From Xanthomonas sp. 3793 (GTDB taxonomy: Bacteria > Pseudomonadota > Gammaproteobacteria > Xanthomonadales > Xanthomonadaceae), in the NCBI RefSeq assembly GCF_024806835.1, contig NZ_JANTYU010000003.1, forward strand, positions 687,676 to 751,675: a stretch of DNA of 64,000 bases, written 5' to 3'. Below are positions 58,453 to 64,000 of this stretch, one piece after another. The stretch's first letter is position 1. Every line of letters begins with the position of its first letter. The translations under genes and the position numbers were made by a program. The notes beneath the pieces are model-generated. The model ran no database searches. It saw nothing but the letters and a program-made list of their open reading frames with translations, and was not told the origin of the DNA.

Positions 58453-58770
58453 ATGGCCGATCTTTGGGGTTCAATTGCAGGAAGTGAGTGGCACAACACG
58501 CCGTGTGTTGTCGGCCGTCCGGCTACGGAGGCCGACGTCGCTGCTGGCTCCGCAGTCTTCTGCGTACCGGGTGATTCCGCCGCCGCCCCAATGGCCCTGC
58601 CTTGCTGTGCAATCCAGTCACTTGAAGATGGCTCCGAGCAACCTGTGGTCACTGTCCAAGCAGAGCTTGCGCCTCACGGCACCATCTTGCGAGTGCGACC
58701 GCTGTCCGGCGGTAACGGCATTTGCAGGGCTACGGAGGTCAGGTTGCTTCCTGCCGGGTTTGTGCCGTAG
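58453..58770 (+). CDS. Cassette 9: small orphan protein
   Basis: The protein has 105 residues. Pattern: WHNTPCVVGRPATEADVAAGSAVFCVPGDSAAAPMALPCCAIQ, then VTVQAELAPHGTILRVRPLSGG, ending VRLLPAGFVP. Probably beta-rich. No family is recognised. Ribosome site is weak. Confidence 0.68.
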   Translation: MADLWGSIAGSEWHNTPCVVGRPATEADVAAGSAVFCVPGDSAAAPMALPCCAIQSLEDGSEQPVVTVQAELAPHGTILRVRPLSGGNGICRATEVRLLPAGFVP

Positions 58771-58776
58771 GTTGGC

Positions 58777-58836
58777 GCCTAACAATTCATTCAAGCCGAA
58801 CCCGCTTGGCGGGTCGGCTTAATTCAGGCGCTAGGC
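58777..58836 (+). repeat. attC of cassette 9
   Basis: GCCTAAC to GCTAGGC, type A; the R' core has GCT in place of GTT at the crossover. Confidence 0.88.
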
Positions 58837-58841
58837 GTGCC

Positions 58842-59141
58842 ATGAGTCATTCGGACCACCCGAGCATATCAATCGCTGCGAACGTCAAGCGGAGATCCCA
58901 CCGGAACGAGGCAATTTCCTTTCTGGTAGTGCACGCACTGATGTGCGAAGACGGCGGCTTCGTCTATCTACTTATCAGATATATAGACTTTGACTCGGAG
59001 CAAATCGATGGTGACCACCTACATTTTTCCCTAGACGAGGCGCTTGTAAATGCAGAGCACGAATTTGGTGTGCAAAGTAGCGATTGGTTCGCGCTCACTG
59101 CCTTGCAAGCTGAACGAGTTTATCGAAGCATCGGTAGCTAG
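58842..59141 (+). CDS. Cassette 10: small orphan protein
   Basis: The protein has 99 residues from the ATG at 58842. Pattern: NEAISFLVVHALMCEDGGFVYLLIRYIDFDSEQIDGDHLHFSLDEALVNAEHEFGVQSSDWFAL. Acidic and alpha/beta. No family is recognised. Unlike neighbours its stop lies just before, not within, the attC core. Confidence 0.66.
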   Translation: MSHSDHPSISIAANVKRRSHRNEAISFLVVHALMCEDGGFVYLLIRYIDFDSEQIDGDHLHFSLDEALVNAEHEFGVQSSDWFALTALQAERVYRSIGS

Positions 59142-59144
59142 CAC

Positions 59145-59269
59145 GCCTGACAGTTCGTTCAAGCCGAACCCGCTTCATTGCTTCATTGCTTTGTTCGAAT
59201 GTATCGGAGGCATCGCATCGTCCGATCAGGGCCGGCTCGTTGCGGGTCGGCTTAACTCAAGCGCTAGGC
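59145..59269 (+). repeat. attC of cassette 10, extended
   Basis: GCCTGAC to GCTAGGC, 125 bp, about twice the usual length. The type A arms (TTCAAGCCGAACCCGCTTC and CGGGTCGGCTTAACTCAAG) enclose extra sequence containing the tandem unit ATTGCTTC. Confidence 0.82.
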
Positions 59270-59282
59270 AGCAGACCAGGCA

Positions 59283-59576
59283 ATGCCGCATTTCAAAGTC
59301 ACGCTCTCCGGCCGGGGAATCGACTTACTATTTGATGGCACGCCAGTCGTTGGGTTCTTCACCACCAGACTTGTTCGCGCTGCAGACCTTTTGGCGGCGG
59401 AGAGGCAGGCCAAGAATGATGTTCTGTCGGAGTGGCAGCCTGGCAGCAACTATGCCGCCACCAATCGTGGCTCCGTACTGGCTCTTACAGTTGAGGAGTC
59501 TTTCCCAGTCGGCTTTCTGGCCAGCACGTTCGGGCGTAAGCCCTCTGGCTATACCTTCTATAGCCATGAGGACTAG
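59283..59576 (+). CDS. Cassette 11: small orphan protein
   Basis: The protein has 97 residues. Pattern: HFKVTLSGRGIDLLFDGTPVVGFFTTRLVRAADLLAAERQAKNDVLSEW, then LTVEESFPVGFLASTFGRKPSGYTFY. Alpha/beta and compact. No family is recognised. Confidence 0.7.
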   Translation: MPHFKVTLSGRGIDLLFDGTPVVGFFTTRLVRAADLLAAERQAKNDVLSEWQPGSNYAATNRGSVLALTVEESFPVGFLASTFGRKPSGYTFYSHED

Positions 59577-59582
59577 ACTGCT

Positions 59583-59642
59583 AGCTAACAATTCATTCAA
59601 GCTGAACCCGCTTCGCGGGTCGGCTTAATTCAAGCGTTAGCA
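59583..59642 (+). repeat. attC of cassette 11
   Basis: AGCTAAC to GTTAGCA, type A with CCCGCTTCGCGGG centre. Confidence 0.92.
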
Positions 59643-59657
59643 CGCTTAGGAGCCGCT

Positions 59658-60056
59658 ATGGGTAGTCGCAAGTCTCCTTCCGCAGCTTCCGTCGCCGATT
59701 ACATCGCAGGCCTTGCTTCGCCGCTGCGGGAGGACGTCGAAACTTTGCGCTTCGCGATCCTGGCGTCAGTCGACGGCATCGGGGAAGAGATTAAGTGGAA
59801 TGCCCCGAGCTTCTATACCGGCGAGCACTTCGCGACCATGCGCCTGAACGGCAAGGTTCCGCTTCAGCTCATCCTGCACCTCGGCGTCAAGAAGACCTCT
59901 ATCGCACGCAACTCGATTGAGGATCCCGAAAGTCTGTTGCAATGGCTGGGGCCGGACCGCGCTTGCATCAGTTTCCCGGGACCCGGCTCGGTTGCAACGC
60001 GGGTTGCCCAGGTGCAGCACATCGTCCGCCAGTGGGCGCAACATGTGCCGGCCTAG
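59658..60056 (+). CDS. Cassette 12: DUF1801-family protein
   Basis: The protein has 132 residues with AGGAGCC upstream of the ATG. It has the DUF1801 layout: VADYIAGLASPLREDVETLRFAILASVDGIGEEIKWNAPSFYTGEHFATMRL near residue 13, then LQLILHLGVKK. DUF1801 proteins are small iron-chaperone-like (YdhG) folds of uncertain role. It is one of the few array genes with a recognisable family. Confidence 0.85.
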   Translation: MGSRKSPSAASVADYIAGLASPLREDVETLRFAILASVDGIGEEIKWNAPSFYTGEHFATMRLNGKVPLQLILHLGVKKTSIARNSIEDPESLLQWLGPDRACISFPGPGSVATRVAQVQHIVRQWAQHVPA

Positions 60057-60062
60057 ATCGCG

Positions 60063-60122
60063 GACTACCAATTGGTCCAAGCCGACACCGCTTCGCGGCG
60101 CGGCTTAACTCAGGCGTTAGGC
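60063..60122 (+). repeat. attC of cassette 12, degenerate R''
   Basis: GACTACC to GTTAGGC, type B. The R'' core lacks the normal AAC; the rest is intact (CCAAGCCGACACCGCTTCG). Confidence 0.8.
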
Positions 60123-60131
60123 CGCGCACGC

Positions 60132-60602
60132 ATGAAACAACCACTTCTCCACCGTGTGCTAGAAGGCGACGAAGAGGCCATCGCTCTGTTCGGCGGCGCG
60201 GAGAACTGTGCCGTTATTGACTGGCGAGATGGGCCTGCCGAGATTGTTGCTGCCATCGCTGCCTTCCTCCCGGATGGATACCTCACCATAGGGTCCGTAA
60301 CCACTTCAAGTTGCGAGCTGCTTGTGCGAGACAAGTCGCCAGTTACTGCTCCACTTTCATCAAAAGCGATACAAGAAAATCTTCTGTTCAGCATCAATCA
60401 CGCGATACAACCCGAGTACGAGGCGCGGCAATTTCCTCCGCTTGATGGAGACAGCTACTCGATCTTCGTTGCGTCGAGGTCCGTCTGGTCCGACATCGAG
60501 CGGGGTAACCCAGAGGCCACAGAGGAACTCTTTCTCAGTACGCGTCGCCTCGCAGCGTACTGGGGTAAGAGCTACTTCGCCCGCATGCTCAGCAAGCGGT
60601 GA
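60132..60602 (+). CDS. Cassette 13: orphan protein
   Basis: The protein has 156 residues from the ATG at 60132 (MKQPLLHRVLEG). Pattern: EEAIALFGGAENCAVIDWRDGPAEIVAAIAAFLPDGYLTIG, then YSIFVASRSVWSDIERGNPEATEELFLSTRRLAAYWGKSYFARML. Mixed alpha/beta, cytoplasmic. No family is recognised. Confidence 0.7.
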   Translation: MKQPLLHRVLEGDEEAIALFGGAENCAVIDWRDGPAEIVAAIAAFLPDGYLTIGSVTTSSCELLVRDKSPVTAPLSSKAIQENLLFSINHAIQPEYEARQFPPLDGDSYSIFVASRSVWSDIERGNPEATEELFLSTRRLAAYWGKSYFARMLSKR

Positions 60603-60609
60603 GGGCGTG

Positions 60610-60669
60610 GCCTGATAATTCATTCAAGCTGACGCCGCTTCGCGGCGCGGCCTAAGTAAGGCGTTAGGC
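60610..60669 (+). repeat. attC of cassette 13
   Basis: GCCTGAT to GTTAGGC, hybrid: type A left arm (AATTCATTCAAGCTGAC) with type B centre (GCCGCTTCGCGGC). Confidence 0.85.
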
Positions 60670-60675
60670 TGTACG

Positions 60676-60959
60676 ATGCATCATCGAGTACTTAAAGACT
60701 GTGCCATTCTGATCGGATACAGCCCCGAAGGGCAGTGTGTCTACTCGGCTCAAATGCCGTTGAGTGACTACTGGGACGGTGAGCATGTCTGGGATTCCGA
60801 CACTGGCGTTCAAGACTTGCGCTTGGAGCGAGTTCGTGGCTACTTGTTCGACGAGACTGGATTCAGGAATTTGAGAGCATCTTTGATCTTGACACCGGCA
60901 TCTATAGATCCGGCTGGCTAAAGCACTCTGACGGGACGTATCAAGAGGATGCGGCCTAA
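60676..60959 (+). pseudogene. Cassette 14: orphan gene broken by a frameshift
   Basis: The ATG frame gives MHHRVLKDCAILIGYS ... GYLFDETG and stops early at 60921. Near 60860 the +1 frame continues as QEFESIFDLDTGIYRSGW and LKHSDGTYQEDAA. It stops at TAA 60957-60959 inside the attC core, where neighbouring cassette genes end. The intact protein would have about 94 residues. A single missing base (or sequencing error) explains it. No family is recognised. Confidence 0.7.
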
Positions 60960-61013
60960 CAATTCATTCAATCCGAAGCCGTTTCCCGGATCGGCTTAAC
61001 CCAGGTGTTAGGC
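60954..61013 (+). repeat. attC of cassette 14
   Basis: GCCTAAC to GTTAGGC, type A but with several changes in the arms (CAATCCGAAGCCGTTTCCC). Confidence 0.88.
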
Positions 61014-61024
61014 TGGAGAAGAAC

Positions 61025-61533
61025 ATGCGTCGCATCCTGCTAACCGTTCTTGCTCTTCTACCAGCTATTGCCCTGGCAGGGTTTCCATTTGAAGCCACGC
61101 TAGAAGAGATTGCAACGAGTGCGGACCACGTGCTGGTCGGCCGCGTGACGGGAGTAGACATGATTAGCGGCTCCGGTAGGCAAGTCCGTGACCCGGAGGC
61201 GCGAACTGGCCCCGGACTCAATAATCAGATCAGGCTGCGCATCGCTGTCACGAGATTATTGCCACAAATGCCTCGAAGGTCCCGCCGGTACTCTACGTGC
61301 CACTGGCTTCCCACCTCCATTACAGCCTTGGCCAAATCCAGGCTGCCCATGCCCAAGAGTCCGAGCAACGACTGATCCTTCTGAAGGGACAAGATTTTCA
61401 AGGCATCAAACCGGGGGTCTTTATGCGACCGCTCCAGGACAGGGAAGAGGTGCTTCGCCTACGCGATTCCCGGGCACCTCAGCTCCCACCTAACAATTCG
61501 TCCAAGCCGACGCCGCTTCGCGGCGCGGCTTAA
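61025..61533 (+). pseudogene. Cassette 15: exported orphan protein, probably frameshifted
   Basis: The ATG at 61025 gives a signal peptide (RRILLTVLALLPAIALAG) and FPFEATLEEIATSADHVLVGRVTGVDM, IRLRIAVTRLL. After about residue 78 this frame becomes Arg/Ser-rich and stops at 61375. The +2 frame from about 61262 continues well: KVPPVLYVPLASHLHYSLGQ, RLILLKGQDFQGIKPGVFMRPL, running into the attC. A frameshift near 61255-61265 best explains this. No family is recognised. Confidence 0.6.
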
Positions 61534-61547
61534 CTCAGGCGTTAGGT
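61488..61547 (+). repeat. attC of cassette 15
   Basis: ACCTAAC to GTTAGGT, type B. Confidence 0.92.
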
Positions 61548-61879
61548 GGTGGTGGAGCAAATGCGTTGGTGGTTGCTGCTTCGGTAAGTTCGCTGGCGTG
61601 CATGCGGTCGGCTCCGGGCAGCAGCCATCACCGTTATGGGCGGGGCGAATTCGGTGCTTCGCCCTTGTCCGTCATTCCCGCGCTGCGCTCATTGCACTTG
61701 GCTTCGGTGGCATCACGGGCCGCTGCAGCACTGGGCAAGCTGTATCCCACAACCTGTGGCACACTTGGTCCGGGCGACAGTGCTGGGGAGCATGGTTGCA
61801 CCATCTAGCCTTCGCGACCACTCACTGCCTAACAACTCATTCAAACCTAAGTTGCTTCGCAACTCGGCTAACTCAGGCG
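61542..61879 (+). other. Cassette 16: apparently non-coding, copy of cassette 5
   Basis: It has the same length and order of blocks as cassette 5: GGTGGTGGAGCAAATGCG at the left, the 8-codon frame MRWWLLLR, CTTGGCTTCGGTGGCATCAC in the middle, GCCTAACAACTCATTCAA at the right. A frame from TTG 61566 to 61808 (80 residues) is open here but broken in cassette 5, so a gene is not convincing. Confidence 0.7.
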
Positions 61880-61885
61880 TTAGGC
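61827..61885 (+). repeat. attC of cassette 16
   Basis: GCCTAAC to GTTAGGC, with the AGTTGCTTCGCAACT centre shared only with attC 5; the right arm has lost a base pair (CGGCTAACTCAGG). Confidence 0.88.
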
Positions 61886-61911
61886 CTCGTCAAGTCTCAC
61901 GGGAAATTCGG

Positions 61912-62370
61912 ATGAAGATCCAACATGCTGTAGCAGCTGGGCTAGTCGTCACCATCATGTCCGGATGCGCGACGGTGACATACGGAGACAAGGGCGCCGA
62001 AGCTACGTTGCGTGAACTGCAGCCTGTTCCCGGGAGAGTTAGCCTGTACGTATGTCGAGAGAAAGCCGCGTTTGTCGGAGCAGGCAACCGCACAACTGCA
62101 ATCGTTGACAATAAGCCGATCGGAACCTTGAAGCCAAACAACTTCGCACATGTCTTTGTAGAACCTGGCCCTCATAGCGTCTACATCGAGCACAACCCTG
62201 GCGGGAAAAGTGGCGTGCTAAATCTGGACACCCGCGCCGATGAAGTCCCAATCTTCTGGGTAGGAATGACGGGCCACGGCTGGGGCGTACTCACCGTGGA
62301 TCAGTTCAAGAGCAGGAGCGAAGCGGAGTCTTGTGTCAGGCAAGCCCAATACGCCATTCCGACAAAGTAG
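61912..62370 (+). CDS. Cassette 17: DUF2846-like lipoprotein
   Basis: The protein has 152 residues from the ATG at 61912. Signal peptide MKIQHAVAAGLVVTIMSGCA has a lipobox (MSGC), with Cys19 the likely lipidation site. The mature part PVPGRVSLYVCREKAAFVGAGNRTTAIVDNKPIGTLKPNNFAHVFVEPGPHSVYIEHN resembles DUF2846 lipoproteins with a PEGA-like beta domain. The outer or inner membrane location is unknown. Confidence 0.8.
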   Translation: MKIQHAVAAGLVVTIMSGCATVTYGDKGAEATLRELQPVPGRVSLYVCREKAAFVGAGNRTTAIVDNKPIGTLKPNNFAHVFVEPGPHSVYIEHNPGGKSGVLNLDTRADEVPIFWVGMTGHGWGVLTVDQFKSRSEAESCVRQAQYAIPTK

Positions 62371-62384
62371 CCTTGCGCCGCGAT

Positions 62385-62444
62385 TCCTAACAATTCACTC
62401 AAGCCGACGCCGCTTCGCGGCGCGGCTTAATTCAGGCGTTACGC
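62385..62444 (+). repeat. attC of cassette 17
   Basis: TCCTAAC to GTTACGC, type B centre with type A right arm; the R' core GTTACGC is atypical. Confidence 0.88.
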
Positions 62445-62460
62445 CGCAAAGAGGACTCAC

Positions 62461-62844
62461 TTGCAAGCTCTCAAATTCTTCGCTCTATCGTGTTTGGTGG
62501 TGATCGTGTTTGATGGGGTCGCATCTGTCGCGTCTCTAGCACTTGGCTTTCCTTATACTTACGCAGCGTTCGGATCCGCTGTTTTCTACATCGCATTTGC
62601 ATTCTTCGCTGCTCGTAAGTTTGGGTTCTTGGCTGCAGTTTTATTCGGTTTCGCAATGGGCATCACTGATGCAACGCTTGGCTGGGCCGTTTCTTGGGCC
62701 ATTGGTCCAGGCCGCCTTGCCGCAGGCACTCTTACCCTGTCGGCCTGGCTCTACACTGCAACGTTCGTCGTAGTCTTGGGCGCAATTTACGGGCTTGTTG
62801 GCGGCGGCATCGGTGCGCTCACGGGGCGGCGGCGTGCGGCCTAA
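62461..62844 (+). CDS. Cassette 18: four-helix membrane protein
   Basis: The protein has 127 residues from a TTG at 62461 with AAGAGGA upstream. Four hydrophobic segments: FFALSCLVVIVFDGVASVASL, FGSAVFYIAFAFFAA, FLAAVLFGFAMGITDATLGWAVSW and LYTATFVVVLGAIYGLVGGGIGAL. It ends with RRRAA inside the attC core. No family is recognised. Confidence 0.72.
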   Translation: MQALKFFALSCLVVIVFDGVASVASLALGFPYTYAAFGSAVFYIAFAFFAARKFGFLAAVLFGFAMGITDATLGWAVSWAIGPGRLAAGTLTLSAWLYTATFVVVLGAIYGLVGGGIGALTGRRRAA

Positions 62845-62898
62845 CAATTCATTCAGGCCGAACCCGCTTTGCGGGTCGGCTTGATTCAGGCGTTAGGC
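62839..62898 (+). repeat. attC of cassette 18
   Basis: GCCTAAC to GTTAGGC, type A with small changes (TTCAGGCCGAACCCGCTTTG). Confidence 0.92.
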
Positions 62899-62930
62899 CA
62901 AGATTAGACATCCTCGTGAGACTTCTATCC

Positions 62931-63224
62931 ATGCTCAACCGCGCCCGTCTGCTGTGCACACTGTTACTCGCTAGTGGGGCGTCCTTGGCCAAGCCCAGCA
63001 CTGAGCTTCCTGGGGCACTGCGCTTGGCGGAAGCCTATGTCTCAGAACATAAGATTCCAAATACGGAGCGTTACCTTGCTAGCATCTCCTGGCATGAGTA
63101 ACCCGGCCATCCAGGGAAGAGTTGCTGGTCGGTCATGTGGCTACCAGACGAGCCAGCGTTTGATGCTCAATTGGTCGTGTGGGTTTGCAAAAATGGCAGG
63201 ATCAGCCACCAATCTGGCGGCTGA
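62931..63224 (+). pseudogene. Cassette 19: exported orphan protein with an internal stop
   Basis: The ATG at 62931 gives a signal peptide (RLLCTLLLASGASLA) and KPSTELPGALRLAEAYVSEHKIPNTERYLASISWHE, then TAA at 63099-63101. The same frame then continues without interruption as PGHPGKSCWSVMWLPDEPAF and DAQLVVWVCKNGRISHQSGG to a TGA at 63222-63224, just before the attC core. A nonsense change in a gene of 98 codons is the simplest reading. Confidence 0.75.
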
Positions 63225-63284
63225 GGCTAACAATTCATTCAATTCAATGCTGCTTCGTGCTGCGACTTTATTCGGGCGCTAGCA
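63225..63284 (+). repeat. attC of cassette 19
   Basis: GGCTAAC to GCTAGCA, divergent type (AATTCATTCAATTCAATGCTGC). Confidence 0.82.
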
Positions 63285-63297
63285 CTCAGGAGACAGA

Positions 63298-63627
63298 ATG
63301 TCGCGCTTTAAGAAAAGCAGCTTGATGGTTTTCGTAATACTCCTGTTCGTAATCATTAGCGGATACATTTCGGCCAAGGCCGCTCAGCCGCATATCGAGC
63401 AGCAAATGCGCGCCTATGTTTTCACGCATAGGATTTCCGGCTTCGATCTCCATGGGCCTATTCCAATCGGTGAGGTAACAGTGTACTCGGAGGTCCATTT
63501 TCCGTTTCTGGTAGTTGCATCTTATGCTGTTCCACGGGACCTGCACGTCAGCTACTTTCGGACGCGCTACTTGGCTCATCCATGGGGCTTCTACAAACTA
63601 TCAGAAGACGAGATCCATCTTGTTTAG
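63298..63627 (+). CDS. Cassette 20: membrane-anchored orphan protein
   Basis: The protein has 109 residues with CAGGAGAC before the ATG. One N-terminal helix (LMVFVILLFVIISGYISA) is followed by an exported domain: HIEQQMRAYVFTHRISGFDLHGPIPIGEVTVYSEVHFPFLVVASYAVPRDLHVSYFRTRYL. No family is recognised. Base composition is more AT-rich than most cassettes. Confidence 0.72.
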   Translation: MSRFKKSSLMVFVILLFVIISGYISAKAAQPHIEQQMRAYVFTHRISGFDLHGPIPIGEVTVYSEVHFPFLVVASYAVPRDLHVSYFRTRYLAHPWGFYKLSEDEIHLV

Positions 63628-63633
63628 CTGAAC

Positions 63634-63693
63634 TAGTGACAATTCATTCAATTCAAACGCGCTTCCCAGGTTCGCTCAGTTCAGGTGCTAGCT
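63634..63693 (+). repeat. attC of cassette 20
   Basis: TAGTGAC to GCTAGCT, the most divergent attC: AATTCATTCAATTCAAACGC with a poor central hairpin. Confidence 0.75.
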
Positions 63694-63696
63694 ATC

Positions 63697-63905
63697 ATGA
63701 AAGGCATCATCGCCATTGTTCTGGCGTTATCACCCGCCGTCGCTCAAGCTGCTTCATCTAGCAGCTCCTGCCGTGCATGGACTCAGGAGATCATCGCCGA
63801 AAAGGCGGACGCTTGCGCAGACTTGTGTCCGCAAGCCAAGACGTTTGACCACTATGACTACCGCCAAGGGATCACGGCTGCTTTCCAGACAAAACGGGGA
63901 CTGGC
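63697..63905 (+). pseudogene. Cassette 21: exported orphan protein cut by an IS
   Basis: The ATG at 63697 gives a signal peptide (KGIIAIVLALSPAVAQA) and ASSSSSCRAWTQEIIAEKADACADLCPQAKTFDHYDYRQGITAAFQTKRG with three Cys. At about 63906 the sequence becomes the end of an insertion sequence, so the original C-terminus and attC are displaced or lost beyond the window. The open frame runs on to a stop at 63936 that belongs to the IS. Confidence 0.72.
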
Positions 63906-64000
63906 TGAGCTACCCCCGATTTCTCGGACAGGTTAATTAGGGAACAACAACCATCTTTTCGAACTCGGCCGGCGAGCGGTAGCCCAGCGCACTGTGCAAC
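63906..64000 (-). mobile_element. Right end of an IS3-family insertion sequence
   Basis: TGAGCTACCCCCGATTTCTC looks like the terminal inverted repeat of an IS3-type element. The transposase end follows 31 bp inside it on the minus strand. The rest lies outside the window, so neither the second end nor a target duplication can be seen. Confidence 0.75.
63937..64000 (-). CDS. IS3-family transposase OrfB, C-terminal fragment
   Basis: The last 20 codons on the minus strand read LHSALGYRSPAEFEKMVVVP and stop at 63937. LHSALGYRSPAEFE is the usual end of the rve integrase domain in IS3-family OrfB proteins. The catalytic DDE residues lie beyond the right edge. Confidence 0.85.
   Translation of the reverse strand, partial: LHSALGYRSPAEFEKMVVVP

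Larger units (their letters stand above)
53506..63905. mobile_element. Chromosomal integron: intI, attI and 21 cassettes
   Basis: It consists of a minus-strand integrase, an attI region, and 21 consecutive cassettes with attC sites all in the same orientation. Each complete cassette ends in RYYYAAC ... GTTRRRY-type cores. Nearly all attC sites share AATTCATTCAAGCCGAA or the variant AATTCGTCCAAGCCGAC, marking a lineage-specific set. Cassette genes have lower GC and different codon use from the flanking chromosome. The array continues to the point where an IS begins at about 63906. Confidence 0.96.

Noticed and set aside
55515..63693. CRISPR array
   Set aside because: The roughly 60-bp repeats at 300-500 bp intervals are attC sites with imperfect palindromes, with genes between; spacing and structure exclude CRISPR.

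Overview
The window is GC-rich bacterial chromosome and looks like Xanthomonas, most likely the X. campestris group. Four things support this: an integron integrase lying directly downstream of ilvD, attC sites of the AATTCATTCAAGCCGAA type, short GTAGGAGCGC-type palindromic repeats, and a protocatechuate/vanillate/4-hydroxybenzoate block with an AraC-type pobR divergent from pobA. The genus call is inferred from gene content and order, not from a database search.

1-14.5 kb: the N-terminal part of a DUF3772/MscS channel (minus strand), an HPF/RaiA-like ribosome factor, tRNA-Arg(CCG), ubiA, comF, and a biotin cluster running bioB, bioF, a DUF7079 gene, bioH, an atypical SDR and bioC. An LpxO-like hydroxylase follows, then a 140-bp tandem repeat containing REP palindromes, then an NTF2-like gene, a DUF218 gene, a PLP dehydratase and a small lipoprotein. 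14.5-21.3 kb: a gene-free stretch with hairpins and terminators that may encode small RNAs, then mnmG, a RlaP-like nucleotidyltransferase, a DUF2490 protein, an alpha/beta hydrolase and a RIO kinase.

21.4-46.2 kb is mainly an aromatic catabolism island. An IclR regulator (pcaR-like) converges on a minus-strand operon pcaI-J-F-H-G-B-D-C plus an alpha/beta hydrolase, which turns protocatechuate into succinyl-CoA and acetyl-CoA. Divergent from pcaI lies vanA-vanR-vanB, which demethylates vanillate to protocatechuate. A glycerol block (glpR, glpD, glpF, glpK) interrupts the island. Then come pobA and its divergent AraC regulator pobR (4-hydroxybenzoate to protocatechuate), and a MarR-led operon of a porin-like protein, an SDR and an aldehyde dehydrogenase that probably oxidises lignin-type aromatic alcohols and aldehydes. 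An AAHS-type MFS transporter lies nearby beyond an HD-GYP gene. Each promoter region carries an inverted or direct repeat suited to its local regulator.

49.4-53.4 kb: about 900 bp without a convincing gene, a gamma-carbonic anhydrase, a YkgJ-type cysteine cluster protein and ilvD.

53.5-63.9 kb is a chromosomal integron: intI on the minus strand, attI, then 21 cassettes, all with attC sites in the same orientation and genes (where present) on the plus strand. Most encode small orphan proteins. Recognisable ones are DUF5677-like, VOC/glyoxalase, DUF1801 and DUF2846 lipoprotein genes, plus several membrane or exported proteins. Two cassettes are related copies of one another with no convincing gene. 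At least three cassette genes look decayed (two frameshifts, one in-frame stop). The last visible cassette is cut by the end of an IS3-family insertion sequence that runs off the window. The integrase is full length but carries a proline where a conserved leucine is normally found, so its activity is uncertain.
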